Positions 18,139 to 27,307 of a DNA stretch of 64,000 bases are shown piece after piece. The position numbers were made by a program, and so were the translations under genes. The notes under the pieces were generated by a model, which worked only from the letters and a program-made list of their open reading frames with translations, did not search any database and was not told where the DNA came from. The DNA lies in the NCBI RefSeq assembly GCF_900143535.1, contig NZ_FRFA01000010.1:1-64000 (forward strand), given 5' to 3'. The DNA is from Tateyamaria sp. Alg231-49 (lineage in GTDB: Bacteria; Pseudomonadota; Alphaproteobacteria; Rhodobacterales; Rhodobacteraceae). Numbering within the stretch: position 1 is the first letter of the stretch; every line of letters starts with the position of its first letter.

Positions 18139-18927
18139 TTAACGGCGCGGGGTGAGGGCGCGGACCGTAGCCTGAACGAGTTGGGGTAACGCTGTGTCTG
18201 CGCCATCTGGTGCGGCATCCAAAGCAGCGGCGACGTCCTTGACCAGAATGCCAATGGAATTGTCGGCAGCGTGTCCTTCTTTGGCAAACTCGATTGTCTC
18301 AAATCCGGAGGCCAGCCAATTTTGCCCCGAGGACGTTTCGATCAGCGCCAGAAGTTTGTCTGTGTCGAGCCCGGCCGCATCCGCCCAATCCAAAACCAGC
18401 CGAGTCATCGCTGTGTGCGATGCGGCCAGCAGATTGTTGAGCACTTTGGCCTGCATGCCGGAGCCGTAGGGGCCCATGTGGTGGAAGTGTCGACCCATAA
18501 GCGAAAGCAGCGGAATGGCGTCGTCGATGTCGTCTTGCGCACCTCCCAGCATGAAACTGAGGCTGCGGTCTTGGGCACCGGCTTGTGCCCCTGACATGGG
18601 GGCGTCAATCAAGGTGATGTGGTCAGGTACGCGGGCGCGCAAAGTGTCTACATAGCGCGGCGACAGCGTGGAGCAGATAAAGATCCGGCGCAAATTAGGG
18701 GCCACCGCTATTAGATTTTGGGTGTCAAAGAGAAGCGCATCGGTTTCGCCCGCATCACGCACCACGCTGAATAGGGTCTCGAGTTGTGGGGCAAATGCAT
18801 CCAAATCGGTCGTTATATGATCTGGACCTTTTCCCACCACGTCAAAGCCCATCGCATGGGACGTGCCGTCTCGCAAAGCATCGAGCATCGGCGCACCCAT
18901 GCGCCCGCAGCCTGCAACCCCGATCAT
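18139..18927 (-). CDS. NAD(P)-binding 3-hydroxyisobutyrate dehydrogenase-family protein
   Basis: 262 residues. ATG 18927 overlaps the stop of the upstream AAA ATPase gene as ATGA. The N-terminal Rossmann motif GVAGCGRMGAPML (G.G.MG) opens the protein. The substrate-binding signature appears as DAPMSGAQAGAQDRSLSFMLGG and the catalytic Lys in GSGMQAKVLNNLLAASH (about 170). The family oxidises beta-hydroxyacids or reduces related semialdehydes; the substrate here is unknown. Tight coupling to the ATPase at the end of the Tad locus is its most interesting property. Confidence 0.85.
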   Translation of the reverse strand: MIGVAGCGRMGAPMLDALRDGTSHAMGFDVVGKGPDHITTDLDAFAPQLETLFSVVRDAGETDALLFDTQNLIAVAPNLRRIFICSTLSPRYVDTLRARVPDHITLIDAPMSGAQAGAQDRSLSFMLGGAQDDIDDAIPLLSLMGRHFHHMGPYGSGMQAKVLNNLLAASHTAMTRLVLDWADAAGLDTDKLLALIETSSGQNWLASGFETIEFAKEGHAADNSIGILVKDVAAALDAAPDGADTALPQLVQATVRALTPRR

Positions 18928-20231
18928 TTGACGATATGTTCGTCCTTGACGAACATGTTGGCCCAAGCCCGGTCGATGAGTTCGGGCGTCATCTGTTTCT
19001 CAATACCTTCGAAATTGCAGGTCGCCACCATTTGGTCGACGAGGAAGTTCGGCTGGTAGTTGGCATAGATGTTCTGGATCGTCGGGTATTTGACCTTGAG
19101 CAGGTAGACGAGCGCCTCTTCGTTCAGGGCCATCCCTTTTTTCTTGGCGACCATGGCAAAGATCTTCAGGAAGTTAGCTTGGCTTGGCCCGTCGATTTTG
19201 ATTTTGAAGAAAATCCGGCGCAGGGCGGCTTGGTCAAAGATTTCGTTGGGGTGGAAGTTGGTGGAGAAGACCACCAGCGTGTCGAACGGCACCTCGAATT
19301 TCTCACCCGATTGCAGGGCGAGGATGTCCTTGCTTTCTTCCAGTGGAACAATCCAGCGGTTGACCAGCGCCTGCGGGCTTTCAGCCTGACGACCAAGGTC
19401 GTCCACGATAAAGATGCCACCTGTGGATTTCAGCTGTAGCGGCGCCTGATAGGTTTTGGCTGTCGGGTTATAGACGAGGTCCAGCATATTCAGGCTGAGT
19501 TCACCGCCCGTGACCACGGTGGGCCGCTCGCATTTGACATAGCGCATGTCATGGGGCGTGCGCTTGCGCAGGCCGGTGCCCATGTCGCCTTGATCCTTGG
19601 ACAGCACGTGAACGATGGGATCGTAAACCGTGATCACCTGACCCGCATATTCGATGGCGCGCGGCACATAGACCTGATCGCCAAGGGCGTCGCGGATCCC
19701 GTTTGAAATCGAGGATTTACCGTTGCCGGGCGGGCCATACATCAGGATCGAGCGGCCCGCTGACACGGCGGGGCCAAGCTGGTCCAGAAGGTCAGGGGGC
19801 AAGACCAGATGGCCCATGGCTCCGGTCAATTGTGTGCGGGTAACCATGATGTTGCGGATCGACTGTCGCTGGACCTGTTCGCGATACATATCAAGCGGTA
19901 CGGGCATCGCGCCAAAATACTCCGACTGTGCCAATGCATCGAGTGCGCGCGCCTTGCCCGCATCCGTCAACTGGTAGCCCATTTCGTTGCCGTTGTTGGC
20001 GTTGAGCGTGCCGGTCGCCTCCATCAGCCGTTGGTCGCGGCACATGTCGATGATCTCTTGCACAACCGGGATCGGCAGGCACAGCGCCGGGGACAGGTCC
20101 GACACCATGTCGAGGTTCTTGCGAAACATGGTTTTCAGCAGGATGTCCCGCATCATCACGATAGGCAATTTCATCTCACCCAGCCGTTTGGGGGCGGGGG
20201 GGGCGATCACGTCTGCGACTTGCATATTCAT
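18924..20231 (-). CDS. AAA-family ATPase at the end of the Tad locus
   Basis: 435 residues from ATG 20231. The N-terminal third (about 20-120) has a winged-helix-like appearance, with LPIPVVQEIIDMCRDQRLMEATG and YQLTDAGKARALDALAQ. The ATPase core has Walker A LMYGPPGNGKSSISNGI (about 171), Walker B-like GGIFIVDDLGRQ (about 277) and a sensor stretch VVFSTNFHPNEIFDQAALRRIFFKI. It is not CpaF or TadZ, which are present separately. It could be a remodelling ATPase or a regulator; no function is shown by sequence. It is separated from cpaA by 73 bases. Confidence 0.85.
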   Translation of the reverse strand: MNMQVADVIAPPAPKRLGEMKLPIVMMRDILLKTMFRKNLDMVSDLSPALCLPIPVVQEIIDMCRDQRLMEATGTLNANNGNEMGYQLTDAGKARALDALAQSEYFGAMPVPLDMYREQVQRQSIRNIMVTRTQLTGAMGHLVLPPDLLDQLGPAVSAGRSILMYGPPGNGKSSISNGIRDALGDQVYVPRAIEYAGQVITVYDPIVHVLSKDQGDMGTGLRKRTPHDMRYVKCERPTVVTGGELSLNMLDLVYNPTAKTYQAPLQLKSTGGIFIVDDLGRQAESPQALVNRWIVPLEESKDILALQSGEKFEVPFDTLVVFSTNFHPNEIFDQAALRRIFFKIKIDGPSQANFLKIFAMVAKKKGMALNEEALVYLLKVKYPTIQNIYANYQPNFLVDQMVATCNFEGIEKQMTPELIDRAWANMFVKDEHIVK

Positions 20232-20304
20232 CGGGCGGGCCTGTGGGCTGTTTGTTTCGCCAAAGATTAGCCCGCGTTTCAGACCAAATTGTGGCGATAT
20301 ACCG

Positions 20305-20802
20305 TCAAGACCCGTGCACTGCCGCAAGACACAGATAAAGCGCAAGGGTGGGGCCAAGGGCAAAACCCATGGGAAACTTGCGTCCTGTTGTGTGCCAACT
20401 GTCCCATGTGGGGGCCATTTTGTGCAAAGGCGTGACCTTGGCGATCCGGTGCACGGCGTAGGCCGCAAGCAGAACAGCAGCAAAGAGCGCCATCAGCAGG
20501 CGAAGATCAGGCAACGCAACATAGGGCGCGGCGGCGGCAAGAAATTTTGCGTCCCCAGCGCCCATGACGCCAGCAGCGTTCAGCACGATACCGACCAGCA
20601 GCACGATCGCAAGCTGTGCCAGTTGACACAGATAGGCGTCAAAGGGGTAGAGGAACGGGCCTAACACCACAAAGACCGACGCAATGGCAATCACCGTGGG
20701 GTTGGTGATCTTCATCCGCGAAAGGTCAGTGTAGGCCACGTAGAGGCACAGCGGCAGCACAAAGGGCAGGACCCACCACGCCACCAGCGCGGGCAGTGAC
20801 AT
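20305..20802 (-). CDS. cpaA: Prepilin peptidase, type A24 (CpaA/TadV)
   Basis: 165 residues, nearly all hydrophobic with about five membrane segments. The two catalytic aspartates of A24 peptidases are visible: YTDLSRMKITN (Asp at about 26) and the GxGD-like motif NAAGVMGAGDAKFLAA (Asp at about 82). There is no N-terminal methyltransferase domain, as is usual for Tad peptidases. It would cleave the Flp prepilins encoded at 30772-31237. It follows a TadD-like gene by four bases. Confidence 0.93.
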   Translation of the reverse strand: MSLPALVAWWVLPFVLPLCLYVAYTDLSRMKITNPTVIAIASVFVVLGPFLYPFDAYLCQLAQLAIVLLVGIVLNAAGVMGAGDAKFLAAAAPYVALPDLRLLMALFAAVLLAAYAVHRIAKVTPLHKMAPTWDSWHTTGRKFPMGFALGPTLALYLCLAAVHGS

Positions 20803-20806
20803 CAGA

Positions 20807-21661
20807 TCACCCGTTGTTTTCGAGCGCGCTCAGGGACCTGACAGCGGCTTCGAAGTGTTGGGGATGCGTTTCGATGGCATCACGTAGCAGTGATTTTCCG
20901 GTCTGCACATCACCTTGTTTCACAGCCGTCAAACCCATGGTGTGCAGCAATTGCGCACGTTCTTTCTGGTCCATCGGGATAACAGGCAGAGCATAGTTAC
21001 GTTGCGCGCCACGCGCGAGGACGAGGTTGTTCTTGGCCGTAAACAGCTTGGGGTCCTGGCGAACCGCATCGGTGAACAGGCGTTCTGCATCCGCATAATC
21101 GCCACGCGTCAGTTTGGAATAGCCCCAGTTGTTCAAAACGCCGGAGGGCCGAGTGGTGAGGCCTGTGGCAATTTCGTAAAAGCTGTCGGCCTTTTTCCAT
21201 TCCTCGTTACTATCGGCGATCAGCGCCTCCAGGCGGTAACGTTTGAAGGTCTCGAACGTAGGTGGCACCTTGTCGAGCTCCTGTTCCGCCCGTGCCCAAT
21301 CGCCTGCGCGCAAGAGCGTGTCCGCATAGTCGACGCGGTCTTCATTGGTCGCACCTTCCAGATCGACCACACGGGCATAAACCGGCACCGCTTCGTTGTA
21401 GCGTTTGGCGCGCACGAGGCTAGAGGCCAGGCCACGTTGGATTTCGATCCGGTCAGGGGTTTGCGATGCTGTGCGTTGGAAGTACGTCACCGCCTCATTC
21501 GGGTCGGCGACCGTCAACATCACATCGTTCAAACCGTTTTCGTCGACGACATTCACGTCCTGAAAGGCGCGTTCAACGGTCTCGTCAGCGGTTTTCTGTT
21601 CACACGCGGACAGGGCCAATGCCCCTGCCACGGAGACAGCCAAAAATACGGGGTGGCGCAT
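20807..21661 (-). CDS. TPR lipoprotein, TadD-like (second copy)
   Basis: 284 residues. A lipoprotein signal peptide ends in ALSAC (Cys at about 20). Tetratricopeptide helices follow over about 55-280, for example GLASSLVRAKRYNEAVPVYARVV, DYADTLLRAGDWARAEQELDKV and NNWGYSKLTRGDYADAERLFTDAV. TadD lipoproteins help place the CpaC secretin in the outer membrane. This is one of two neighbouring TPR lipoproteins; which one is the true TadD cannot be settled from sequence alone. Confidence 0.85.
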   Translation of the reverse strand: MRHPVFLAVSVAGALALSACEQKTADETVERAFQDVNVVDENGLNDVMLTVADPNEAVTYFQRTASQTPDRIEIQRGLASSLVRAKRYNEAVPVYARVVDLEGATNEDRVDYADTLLRAGDWARAEQELDKVPPTFETFKRYRLEALIADSNEEWKKADSFYEIATGLTTRPSGVLNNWGYSKLTRGDYADAERLFTDAVRQDPKLFTAKNNLVLARGAQRNYALPVIPMDQKERAQLLHTMGLTAVKQGDVQTGKSLLRDAIETHPQHFEAAVRSLSALENNG

Positions 21662-21743
21662 GGTTGCGTCCTTTTTCCTGCTCGTTCACGCCGTGCTTTT
21701 TTGCCCGGTCGCATCCCACGCGCCTTAGTGGCGCACCTCAAAC

Positions 21744-22310
21744 TCAATCGGCAGATTGTATTAGAAAGTCACTTCTGCCGCGTCGGACCAGATTATACTG
21801 GCTCTCATTGGCTTCCAGACTATCAGGATTTTCTGTTTTTGCGAGTGCTGTGCGTAAATTATCCCTGATGAGTGTGCTTTCTCCGTCATCCAGTGCAAAC
21901 GCCTTTTTCAGAACCAGCACCGCTTCGGCGTTTTTGCCCTGTTCCATCAGTACAACGCCAAGGTTGTTCAGGTCCTCAGGGAAGGGATCGAATTCGGTGG
22001 TGGCGCGCCGTAGCAGGGTTTCGGCCTGTCCCAGCCGCCCAAGCCCAAGGTTTGCGGTGCCCAGTCCGGAGAGGATTTCACCATCAAATCCGCCCTTGTC
22101 CAGCGCGGCCCGATTGAAGGCTTTGATGGCCAGCTCGAACTCTCCAGCGGCAATGAGACGGTGGCCGACCTCAACCCCGCTGACGGCTTCTGCCTTGCGA
22201 TCAACGCCCGGAGCGAAGGGGCCGGATTGAGACACGTCGATGCTTGCCGGCTCACAGGCGGCAAGAATAAGAGCGATCAAGAGGGCGGGCAGAGCCCGGA
22301 TGCCTGACAT
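21744..22310 (-). CDS. tadD: TPR lipoprotein, TadD-like (first copy)
   Basis: 188 residues with signal peptide and lipobox ILAAC (Cys at about 19). About three TPR units follow: GHRLIAAGEFELAIKAFNRAAL, GLGTANLGLGRLGQAETLLRRA and NNLGVVLMEQGKNAEAVLVLKKA. It lies directly after tadC, the normal place for tadD. Predicted outer-membrane pilotin or assembly lipoprotein of the Tad machine. The gap to the second TPR gene (21662-21743) holds a small GCGCC/GGCGC hairpin. Confidence 0.85.
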   Translation of the reverse strand: MSGIRALPALLIALILAACEPASIDVSQSGPFAPGVDRKAEAVSGVEVGHRLIAAGEFELAIKAFNRAALDKGGFDGEILSGLGTANLGLGRLGQAETLLRRATTEFDPFPEDLNNLGVVLMEQGKNAEAVLVLKKAFALDDGESTLIRDNLRTALAKTENPDSLEANESQYNLVRRGRSDFLIQSAD

Positions 22311-22418
22311 TTTGTGGCCTTTGCGACCTTTTTATACGACTGCATCGCCCGGGGGCTGACCCCGCGCGATGCGATCCTTTTATCATGAATTGGCGCTCTG
22401 CCTAGTGGCGCGGTGGGA

Positions 22419-23387
22419 TCAGTTGCTCATATTCCCAAGTTGTGTGATGCCGTGCACGGATGGGCCCACAAGGATGATCAGAAGCGGCGGAACCGTCAGC
22501 ATCATCGTAGCGAGCGTCATCTTGGTTGGCAGCTTGTTGGCCGCCTCTTCGGCGCGCATTACGCGCTTGTCGCGCATTTCACTGGCAAAGACGCGCAAGG
22601 CTTCGGCGATGGAGGTACCAAAGCTGGCCGATTGCACGAGAACGGTCACGAAGGAGGCCACATCCTGCACCCCGCAGCGTTCGCCCATGTCATTGAGAAC
22701 ATTAACCTTGTCCTTGCCCGCTTTCATTTCGTAGCTGACGACCTGAAATTCGTCCGCCAAAGCCGGGAACGAGGCTTGCAATTCTCCGGCAATCCGCGTG
22801 ATCGCCTGATCAAGCGACTGACCGGCCTCAACACAGACCAACATCATGTCGAGCGCATCCGGGAAACCTTGAGTGATCTGTTCTTTGCGGGCTTCGACCC
22901 GACGGGTGATCCAGTATTGCGGCAGGTAATATCCAGCGCCGCCGGGGCCGACTGTCCACATGATGATTTTTTGAGTGGTCATGTTGTCTGTACCGACCAC
23001 AAAGTTGGTGTAGATCACCCCGGCGATCAGACCGAGCACACCCAGGATAAACTGGGCCGCGTGGAACATGCGGACCGAGTCACGAGACTGGTACCCCGCC
23101 TGACGCAGCATCAACTGGCGCTTGGAAAGTTCTGCCACGTCCTCGGGTTCGAGGAATTTGGAGAAGCGTTCAAGCTGTTCGTTGCGCGCACCCTGGCGCA
23201 GGCGTTCTTTTTGACTGCCAGTATTCTTGGCATGGGTGTTTTTCTTGAGTTTGGCCAGCGGGTCCTCGGGTTGACGCATCATCATCACGAGGACGATCAC
23301 TATCATCATCACACCAAGCACACCGACGATGATGATCGGCCCGAGGGGCCCGAGAATGTCGTTAATGGGTTGCAGCACTGCGTCCAT
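22419..23387 (-). CDS. tadC: TadC, inner-membrane platform protein of the Tad pilus
   Basis: 322 residues of T2SF (GspF-like) type. A hydrophobic N-terminus (about 12-38, LGPIIIVGVLGVMMIVIVLVMMM) is followed by a charged cytoplasmic stretch, further membrane segments near 110-155, and a C-terminal T2SF domain (about 175-320) with DALDMMLVCVEAGQSLDQAITRIA. With TadB it forms the platform on which CpaF drives pilus assembly. It follows tadB by 12 bases. Confidence 0.94.
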   Translation of the reverse strand: MDAVLQPINDILGPLGPIIIVGVLGVMMIVIVLVMMMRQPEDPLAKLKKNTHAKNTGSQKERLRQGARNEQLERFSKFLEPEDVAELSKRQLMLRQAGYQSRDSVRMFHAAQFILGVLGLIAGVIYTNFVVGTDNMTTQKIIMWTVGPGGAGYYLPQYWITRRVEARKEQITQGFPDALDMMLVCVEAGQSLDQAITRIAGELQASFPALADEFQVVSYEMKAGKDKVNVLNDMGERCGVQDVASFVTVLVQSASFGTSIAEALRVFASEMRDKRVMRAEEAANKLPTKMTLATMMLTVPPLLIILVGPSVHGITQLGNMSN

Positions 23388-23399
23388 GATACTGGTTCC

Positions 23400-24365
23400 T
23401 TAAACTTTGATGTTGGTCAGGACGCGCATCACCACAAGGTTGATGCACAAGAAGATGCCGACGACGAAACAGGCCGGGATAAACCATGGGTGGTCGCGTA
23501 CTTCGTCATAGTAATGCGGGTCGCCGATGTTGATCACGACCAGTGCCACAAGCGGGAAGGCGGACAGGAATTTGCCGGACCACTTGGCCTCGGCGGTGAT
23601 CGCCTTGACCCGGCGGAACAGTCGAAAGCGGGCGCGGATCACCTTGGCCAGACCCATCAAGATCTCAGCAAGGTTACCACCCGATTGCTGCTGGATCGTC
23701 ACGGCAACGGCGAGAAAGCGCAAATCCTGCATGTCGAGCCGTTCCGCCATCGCCTTGAGCGCTTCGCCAACGTCACGCCCAAATGCGGATTCGTCTGCGA
23801 TCACGCCAAATTCCGAGGCCAGAGGGTCTTGCACCTCTTTGGCAACGATCTGAATGGCAGAACTGAACGGGTGGCCGACGCGCAGGGAGCGCACCATAAG
23901 TTCCACCGCGTCCGGCAGTTGTTCCTCGATCATGGACATCCGCTTGTTTGCTTTGGAGGACACCCAAAAGAACACGGCCCCGATGCCGATGCCCACGGAC
24001 ATCAGAATGCGTACGGGTGGTTCGGTTTCGGTGCCCACAGAGAGGCCGATAAAGGCCACAGCACTGAGGCCACCCATGATCATGATCAGCTGTTTTGGGG
24101 TAAAGGCGATTGCCGCCTTTTGCGCCTTGTCCGCCAGCAGGGAATAAAGCGGGATGGAACGTGCACCCATGTGCTGCTGCATTTCCTTGCGCAGCTGATC
24201 CAGCACTTCTTCGCGCCGCCCGCCTGACTTGTTCAGCATTTCGAGGCGGCGGTTGACCCGGTTGTTCAGGCTGATGGATTTGCCAAAAGCAACAAGATAG
24301 ATTCCTTCGACGAGCACCAGCACGCCGATAAAGATTAACCCGTAGATAATTGGTTCTGCGCTCAT
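23400..24365 (-). CDS. tadB: TadB, inner-membrane platform protein of the Tad pilus
   Basis: 321 residues, T2SF family. Membrane segments at about 4-24, 88-106, 112-132 and near the C-terminus. The cytoplasmic T2SF domain carries DAVELMVRSLRVGHPFSSAIQIVA and the later RLDMQDLRFLAVAVTIQQQSGGNLAEIL, which is typical of TadB. It lies 14 bases after cpaF and 12 bases before tadC. Confidence 0.95.
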   Translation of the reverse strand: MSAEPIIYGLIFIGVLVLVEGIYLVAFGKSISLNNRVNRRLEMLNKSGGRREEVLDQLRKEMQQHMGARSIPLYSLLADKAQKAAIAFTPKQLIMIMGGLSAVAFIGLSVGTETEPPVRILMSVGIGIGAVFFWVSSKANKRMSMIEEQLPDAVELMVRSLRVGHPFSSAIQIVAKEVQDPLASEFGVIADESAFGRDVGEALKAMAERLDMQDLRFLAVAVTIQQQSGGNLAEILMGLAKVIRARFRLFRRVKAITAEAKWSGKFLSAFPLVALVVINIGDPHYYDEVRDHPWFIPACFVVGIFLCINLVVMRVLTNIKV

Positions 24366-24379
24366 TTTGCTCGGGTCCC

Positions 24380-25807
24380 TTATTCTGCCGCGATGGGTTC
24401 GTAGATGCTGGCGGGCAGGTCATATCCCCACATACGGAAGCGTTCGGAGTAGTGCGAACGCACGCCGGTGGCGGTGAAATGACCAATGATTTTGTTGTCG
24501 GGTGTGAGGCCGACACGTTGGAAGCGGAACACTTCCTGCATGGAGATCACGTCGCCTTCCATGCCCGTAATCTCGGTGATGGATGTCATGCGCCGCGAGC
24601 CGTCTTGCAGACGCGAGGCCTGCACGATCAGGTTCACAGCGGACGAGATTTGCGAGCGAACCGCTTTGAGCGGCATTTCGATGCCTGCCATCGCGATCAT
24701 ATTCTCCAAACGGGACACACCATCGCGCGCCGAGTTGGCGTGGATTGTGGTCATAGAACCGTCGTGACCCGTGTTCATGGCCTGGAGCATGTCAATGACT
24801 TCTTCGCCACGCGTCTCACCCACGATAATGCGGTCGGGACGCATCCGTAGCGCGTTTTTCAAACAGTCGCGCGGGGAAACCTCGCCTTTGCCTTCGACGT
24901 TTGGCGGGCGGCTTTCCATTCGGCCCACATGGGTCTGTTGCAGCTGGAGTTCGGCCGTATCCTCGATTGTCAGGATGCGTTCGTTGTTGTCGATGAACGA
25001 AGACAGCGCGTTGAGCGTTGTCGTTTTACCTGAACCGGTACCGCCCGAGACGATGACATTGAGGCGCGTGGCCACAGCCGCCTGAAGATAGGCGGCCATT
25101 TCTTCGGTAAAGGCGCCAAAGTTGACCAGATCGTCGATCCCCAGCTTGTCCTTTTTGAACTTACGAATGGAGACGAGTGAGCCATCCACCGCGATGGGGG
25201 GCACCATCGCGTTAAAACGTGAACCGTCTTGCAAACGGGCGTCAACATAAGGGTTGGATTCATCAACACGGCGCCCCACGGCGGACACGATCTTGTCGAT
25301 GATGCGCAGCAGGTGGCGTTCGTCTTTGAACGTAATGTCGGTCAGTTCCAGCTTGCCCGCGCGTTCCACAAAAATCTGCTGGGGGCCGTTGACCAGAATA
25401 TCGTTGACCGTCTCGTCCTTGAGCAGAGTTTCGAGGGGGCCAAGGCCCATCACTTCGTCAAACAGTTCCTGGTTAAGAACCTGCCGGTCCTCACGGTTCA
25501 GGATAATGTTCTTTTCCTGAAGAAATTCGCTGGAGATCGCCTGAATTTCCTGACGCAGGTCGTTCTCGGTCGCTGATTCAAGCGCCGAGAGATTGAGGTT
25601 GTCCAGCAGGACGCGGTGCAGTTCGAGTTTGATCTCGCCCATCCGCTCTTTTTTCTTGCGCTCTTTGTCCATGGGAACAACGGCGGCAACACTCGCATTG
25701 GCTTTGCGCGCAATCTTACTAGATGTGTCGGCCTTTGGCACTTCTTCCACTTTTGGGGCGGGTGCAGCGGCCTTGGCTGGTGCGTCTTTTTTGTATTTCG
25801 AAAACAT
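24380..25807 (-). CDS. cpaF: CpaF/TadA, secretion ATPase of the Tad pilus
   Basis: 475 residues of the VirB11/GspE family. An Ala/Pro/Lys-rich N-terminal tail is followed by an N-terminal domain and the ATPase core with Walker [18 protein letters not shown] (about 248), an Asp box ([11 protein letters not shown]), Walker B-like [15 protein letters not shown] and a His box ([14 protein letters not shown]). It powers Flp pilin assembly at the inner membrane. All nucleotide-binding elements look intact, unlike those of CpaE next to it. Confidence 0.97.
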   Translation of the reverse strand: MFSKYKKDAPAKAAAPAPKVEEVPKADTSSKIARKANASVAAVVPMDKERKKKERMGEIKLELHRVLLDNLNLSALESATENDLRQEIQAISSEFLQEKNIILNREDRQVLNQELFDEVMGLGPLETLLKDETVNDILVNGPQQIFVERAGKLELTDITFKDERHLLRIIDKIVSAVGRRVDESNPYVDARLQDGSRFNAMVPPIAVDGSLVSIRKFKKDKLGIDDLVNFGAFTEEMAAYLQAAVATRLNVIVSGGTGSGKTTTLNALSSFIDNNERILTIEDTAELQLQQTHVGRMESRPPNVEGKGEVSPRDCLKNALRMRPDRIIVGETRGEEVIDMLQAMNTGHDGSMTTIHANSARDGVSRLENMIAMAGIEMPLKAVRSQISSAVNLIVQASRLQDGSRRMTSITEITGMEGDVISMQEVFRFQRVGLTPDNKIIGHFTATGVRSHYSERFRMWGYDLPASIYEPIAAE

Positions 25808-25830
25808 CGAGAAACCCCCGGTTTAGCTGA

Positions 25831-27069
25831 TCACGCCGCCTGGACGTGATCATCACTCAATTCATGGATGGACGCGGCCAGCTTGGCGATCTCGCGGCGC
25901 AGTGGATTCTTGGCGGCTGAAGAGGCCAAAGGCAGGCCGTGATCCGCGCTTTGCGTGATCGGCTTGCCGCCCTCCGGCAGTTGCACTTCGACAGCGATGT
26001 CGAGGCTTTCGGACAGACGCTTGACCCGCGCCTTGCCACCCAAATCGGTGAACTTGGGCGCGCGGTTGAGCACATAGCGCAGCTTTTCGATTGGCAGTTC
26101 TTCGGACTGCAGCGCGCGTTTGAAACGCAGCGTGTTCTGAGCCGAGCGCAAATCAAGTTCGAGCGTAACGAAATAGAGGTGCGCCGAGGACAGAACCGTT
26201 TCGGTCCATTGCACAAGAGTCGATGGCATGTCGATCACGACATAATCAAAGTGTGCACGCGCCATGTCGATCACGCGGGTAATGTCGTCGGGCGTGATCA
26301 GATCCAAAGGAATCATGTCTGCGGGTGCTGTGAGAACTTGCAGCTTTTCCTCAAAAGTCAGAAGCGACTGGCCAAAGATTTCTTCGTCCATGGCTTCGGT
26401 GTCCGACAGCATTTCGAACACAGCCTCGCGGCGGGGCAGGTCCAGAAAGGTTGATGCAGAGCCAAACTGGAGATCAAAGTCCAACAGACACACATTGGGT
26501 GTCTCATTTGGATTGAGCAGGGCCAGTTCCCACGCAAGGTTCACCGCAAGCGTGGTTGATCCTGTGCCACCGGCGACGCCGTGGGCGACAAAGACAGCGC
26601 CCTCTTTGTTGACACCGGTTTTTAGTTGCGCTGTGCGATCCGTTTCGACGGGAATTTGTGCAAGAGGCGCGCGCAAACGTTCGATTGCCATGTGCAATTC
26701 CCCCTCGGGCAGGGGATAGGGGACAAACTCGTCCGCGCCGTTGCGCAACAACTGGTGCAGCGAGGCGGGTGTGACGTCCTCTGCAATCAGGATGACTTTT
26801 ATGTCGCGGGCTTTTGCGTGGCTGATGATCTCGCCCATCAGGACAAGGTTGTCTTCATCTGCATCATCGAGGGCCAGCGCGACGAACTCCATCGCTTCGG
26901 CTTCGGGCTGGTTGAAAAAGGCCAGCGCCTCGGCAAATCCCAGATCGCCCCACGCTTCGCCTAGAGCCTGTTCCATATCTTCGATCAGCAGATCGAAGTT
27001 CTGTACATCTCGGCTGATGGTACAGGCCACAATTGGCGCTGTCTCTGGTTGCGGCATAACACTGCTCAT
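25831..27069 (-). CDS. cpaE: CpaE/TadZ, polar localisation ATPase-like protein of the Tad pilus
   Basis: 412 residues from ATG 27069; a TTG at 27087 in frame is possible but badly placed. The N-terminal half (about 15-130) is a receiver-like domain (MEFVALALDDADEDNLVLMGEI, AEDVTPASLHQLLRNGADEFVPYPL). The C-terminal half is ParA/MinD-like. The P-loop reads AHGVAGGTGSTTLAVNLAWEL, where Ser takes the place of the lysine of GK(S/T), so ATP hydrolysis is doubtful. TadZ marks the pole where the pilus is built. Confidence 0.9.
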   Translation of the reverse strand: MSSVMPQPETAPIVACTISRDVQNFDLLIEDMEQALGEAWGDLGFAEALAFFNQPEAEAMEFVALALDDADEDNLVLMGEIISHAKARDIKVILIAEDVTPASLHQLLRNGADEFVPYPLPEGELHMAIERLRAPLAQIPVETDRTAQLKTGVNKEGAVFVAHGVAGGTGSTTLAVNLAWELALLNPNETPNVCLLDFDLQFGSASTFLDLPRREAVFEMLSDTEAMDEEIFGQSLLTFEEKLQVLTAPADMIPLDLITPDDITRVIDMARAHFDYVVIDMPSTLVQWTETVLSSAHLYFVTLELDLRSAQNTLRFKRALQSEELPIEKLRYVLNRAPKFTDLGGKARVKRLSESLDIAVEVQLPEGGKPITQSADHGLPLASSAAKNPLRREIAKLAASIHELSDDHVQAA

Positions 27070-27250
27070 TGCCCACGTGTCCTTCAATTACGAAACAAAA
27101 GTCTGGGTCAAGCGGTGTTGCGCCCGACTGACTGATGCTCCTGAGCCCAATTTTCATTGGACATAGGTGTTCTTAGGAGGCTGTTGTCGCAGTCAATTCA
27201 GGCGAGATTTGGGCTAAAAAACTCCAATTGTTTGGTTTCTTGGAACGATA

Positions 27251-27281
27251 AGGCGCGCAGACAAGGATTGTCTGCGCGCCT
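27251..27281. repeat. Perfect 14-bp hairpin between ompA-like gene and cpaE
   Basis: aggcgcgcagacaa, loop gga, ttgtctgcgcgcct. It lies in the 238-base gap between the OmpA lipoprotein and cpaE. No T-run follows on either strand. It could act as a transcript-end stabiliser or partial terminator that sets the ratio of upstream and downstream Tad parts. The rest of the gap has no recognisable gene. Confidence 0.65.
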
Positions 27282-27307
27282 AAGTTGAATACAAAAGGGT
27301 AGAGGTC

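Noticed and set aside
22413-24227. 604-codon plus-strand open frame opposite tadC and tadB
   Set aside because: Its extreme His content and position antisense to two well-supported genes mark it as a shadow frame.
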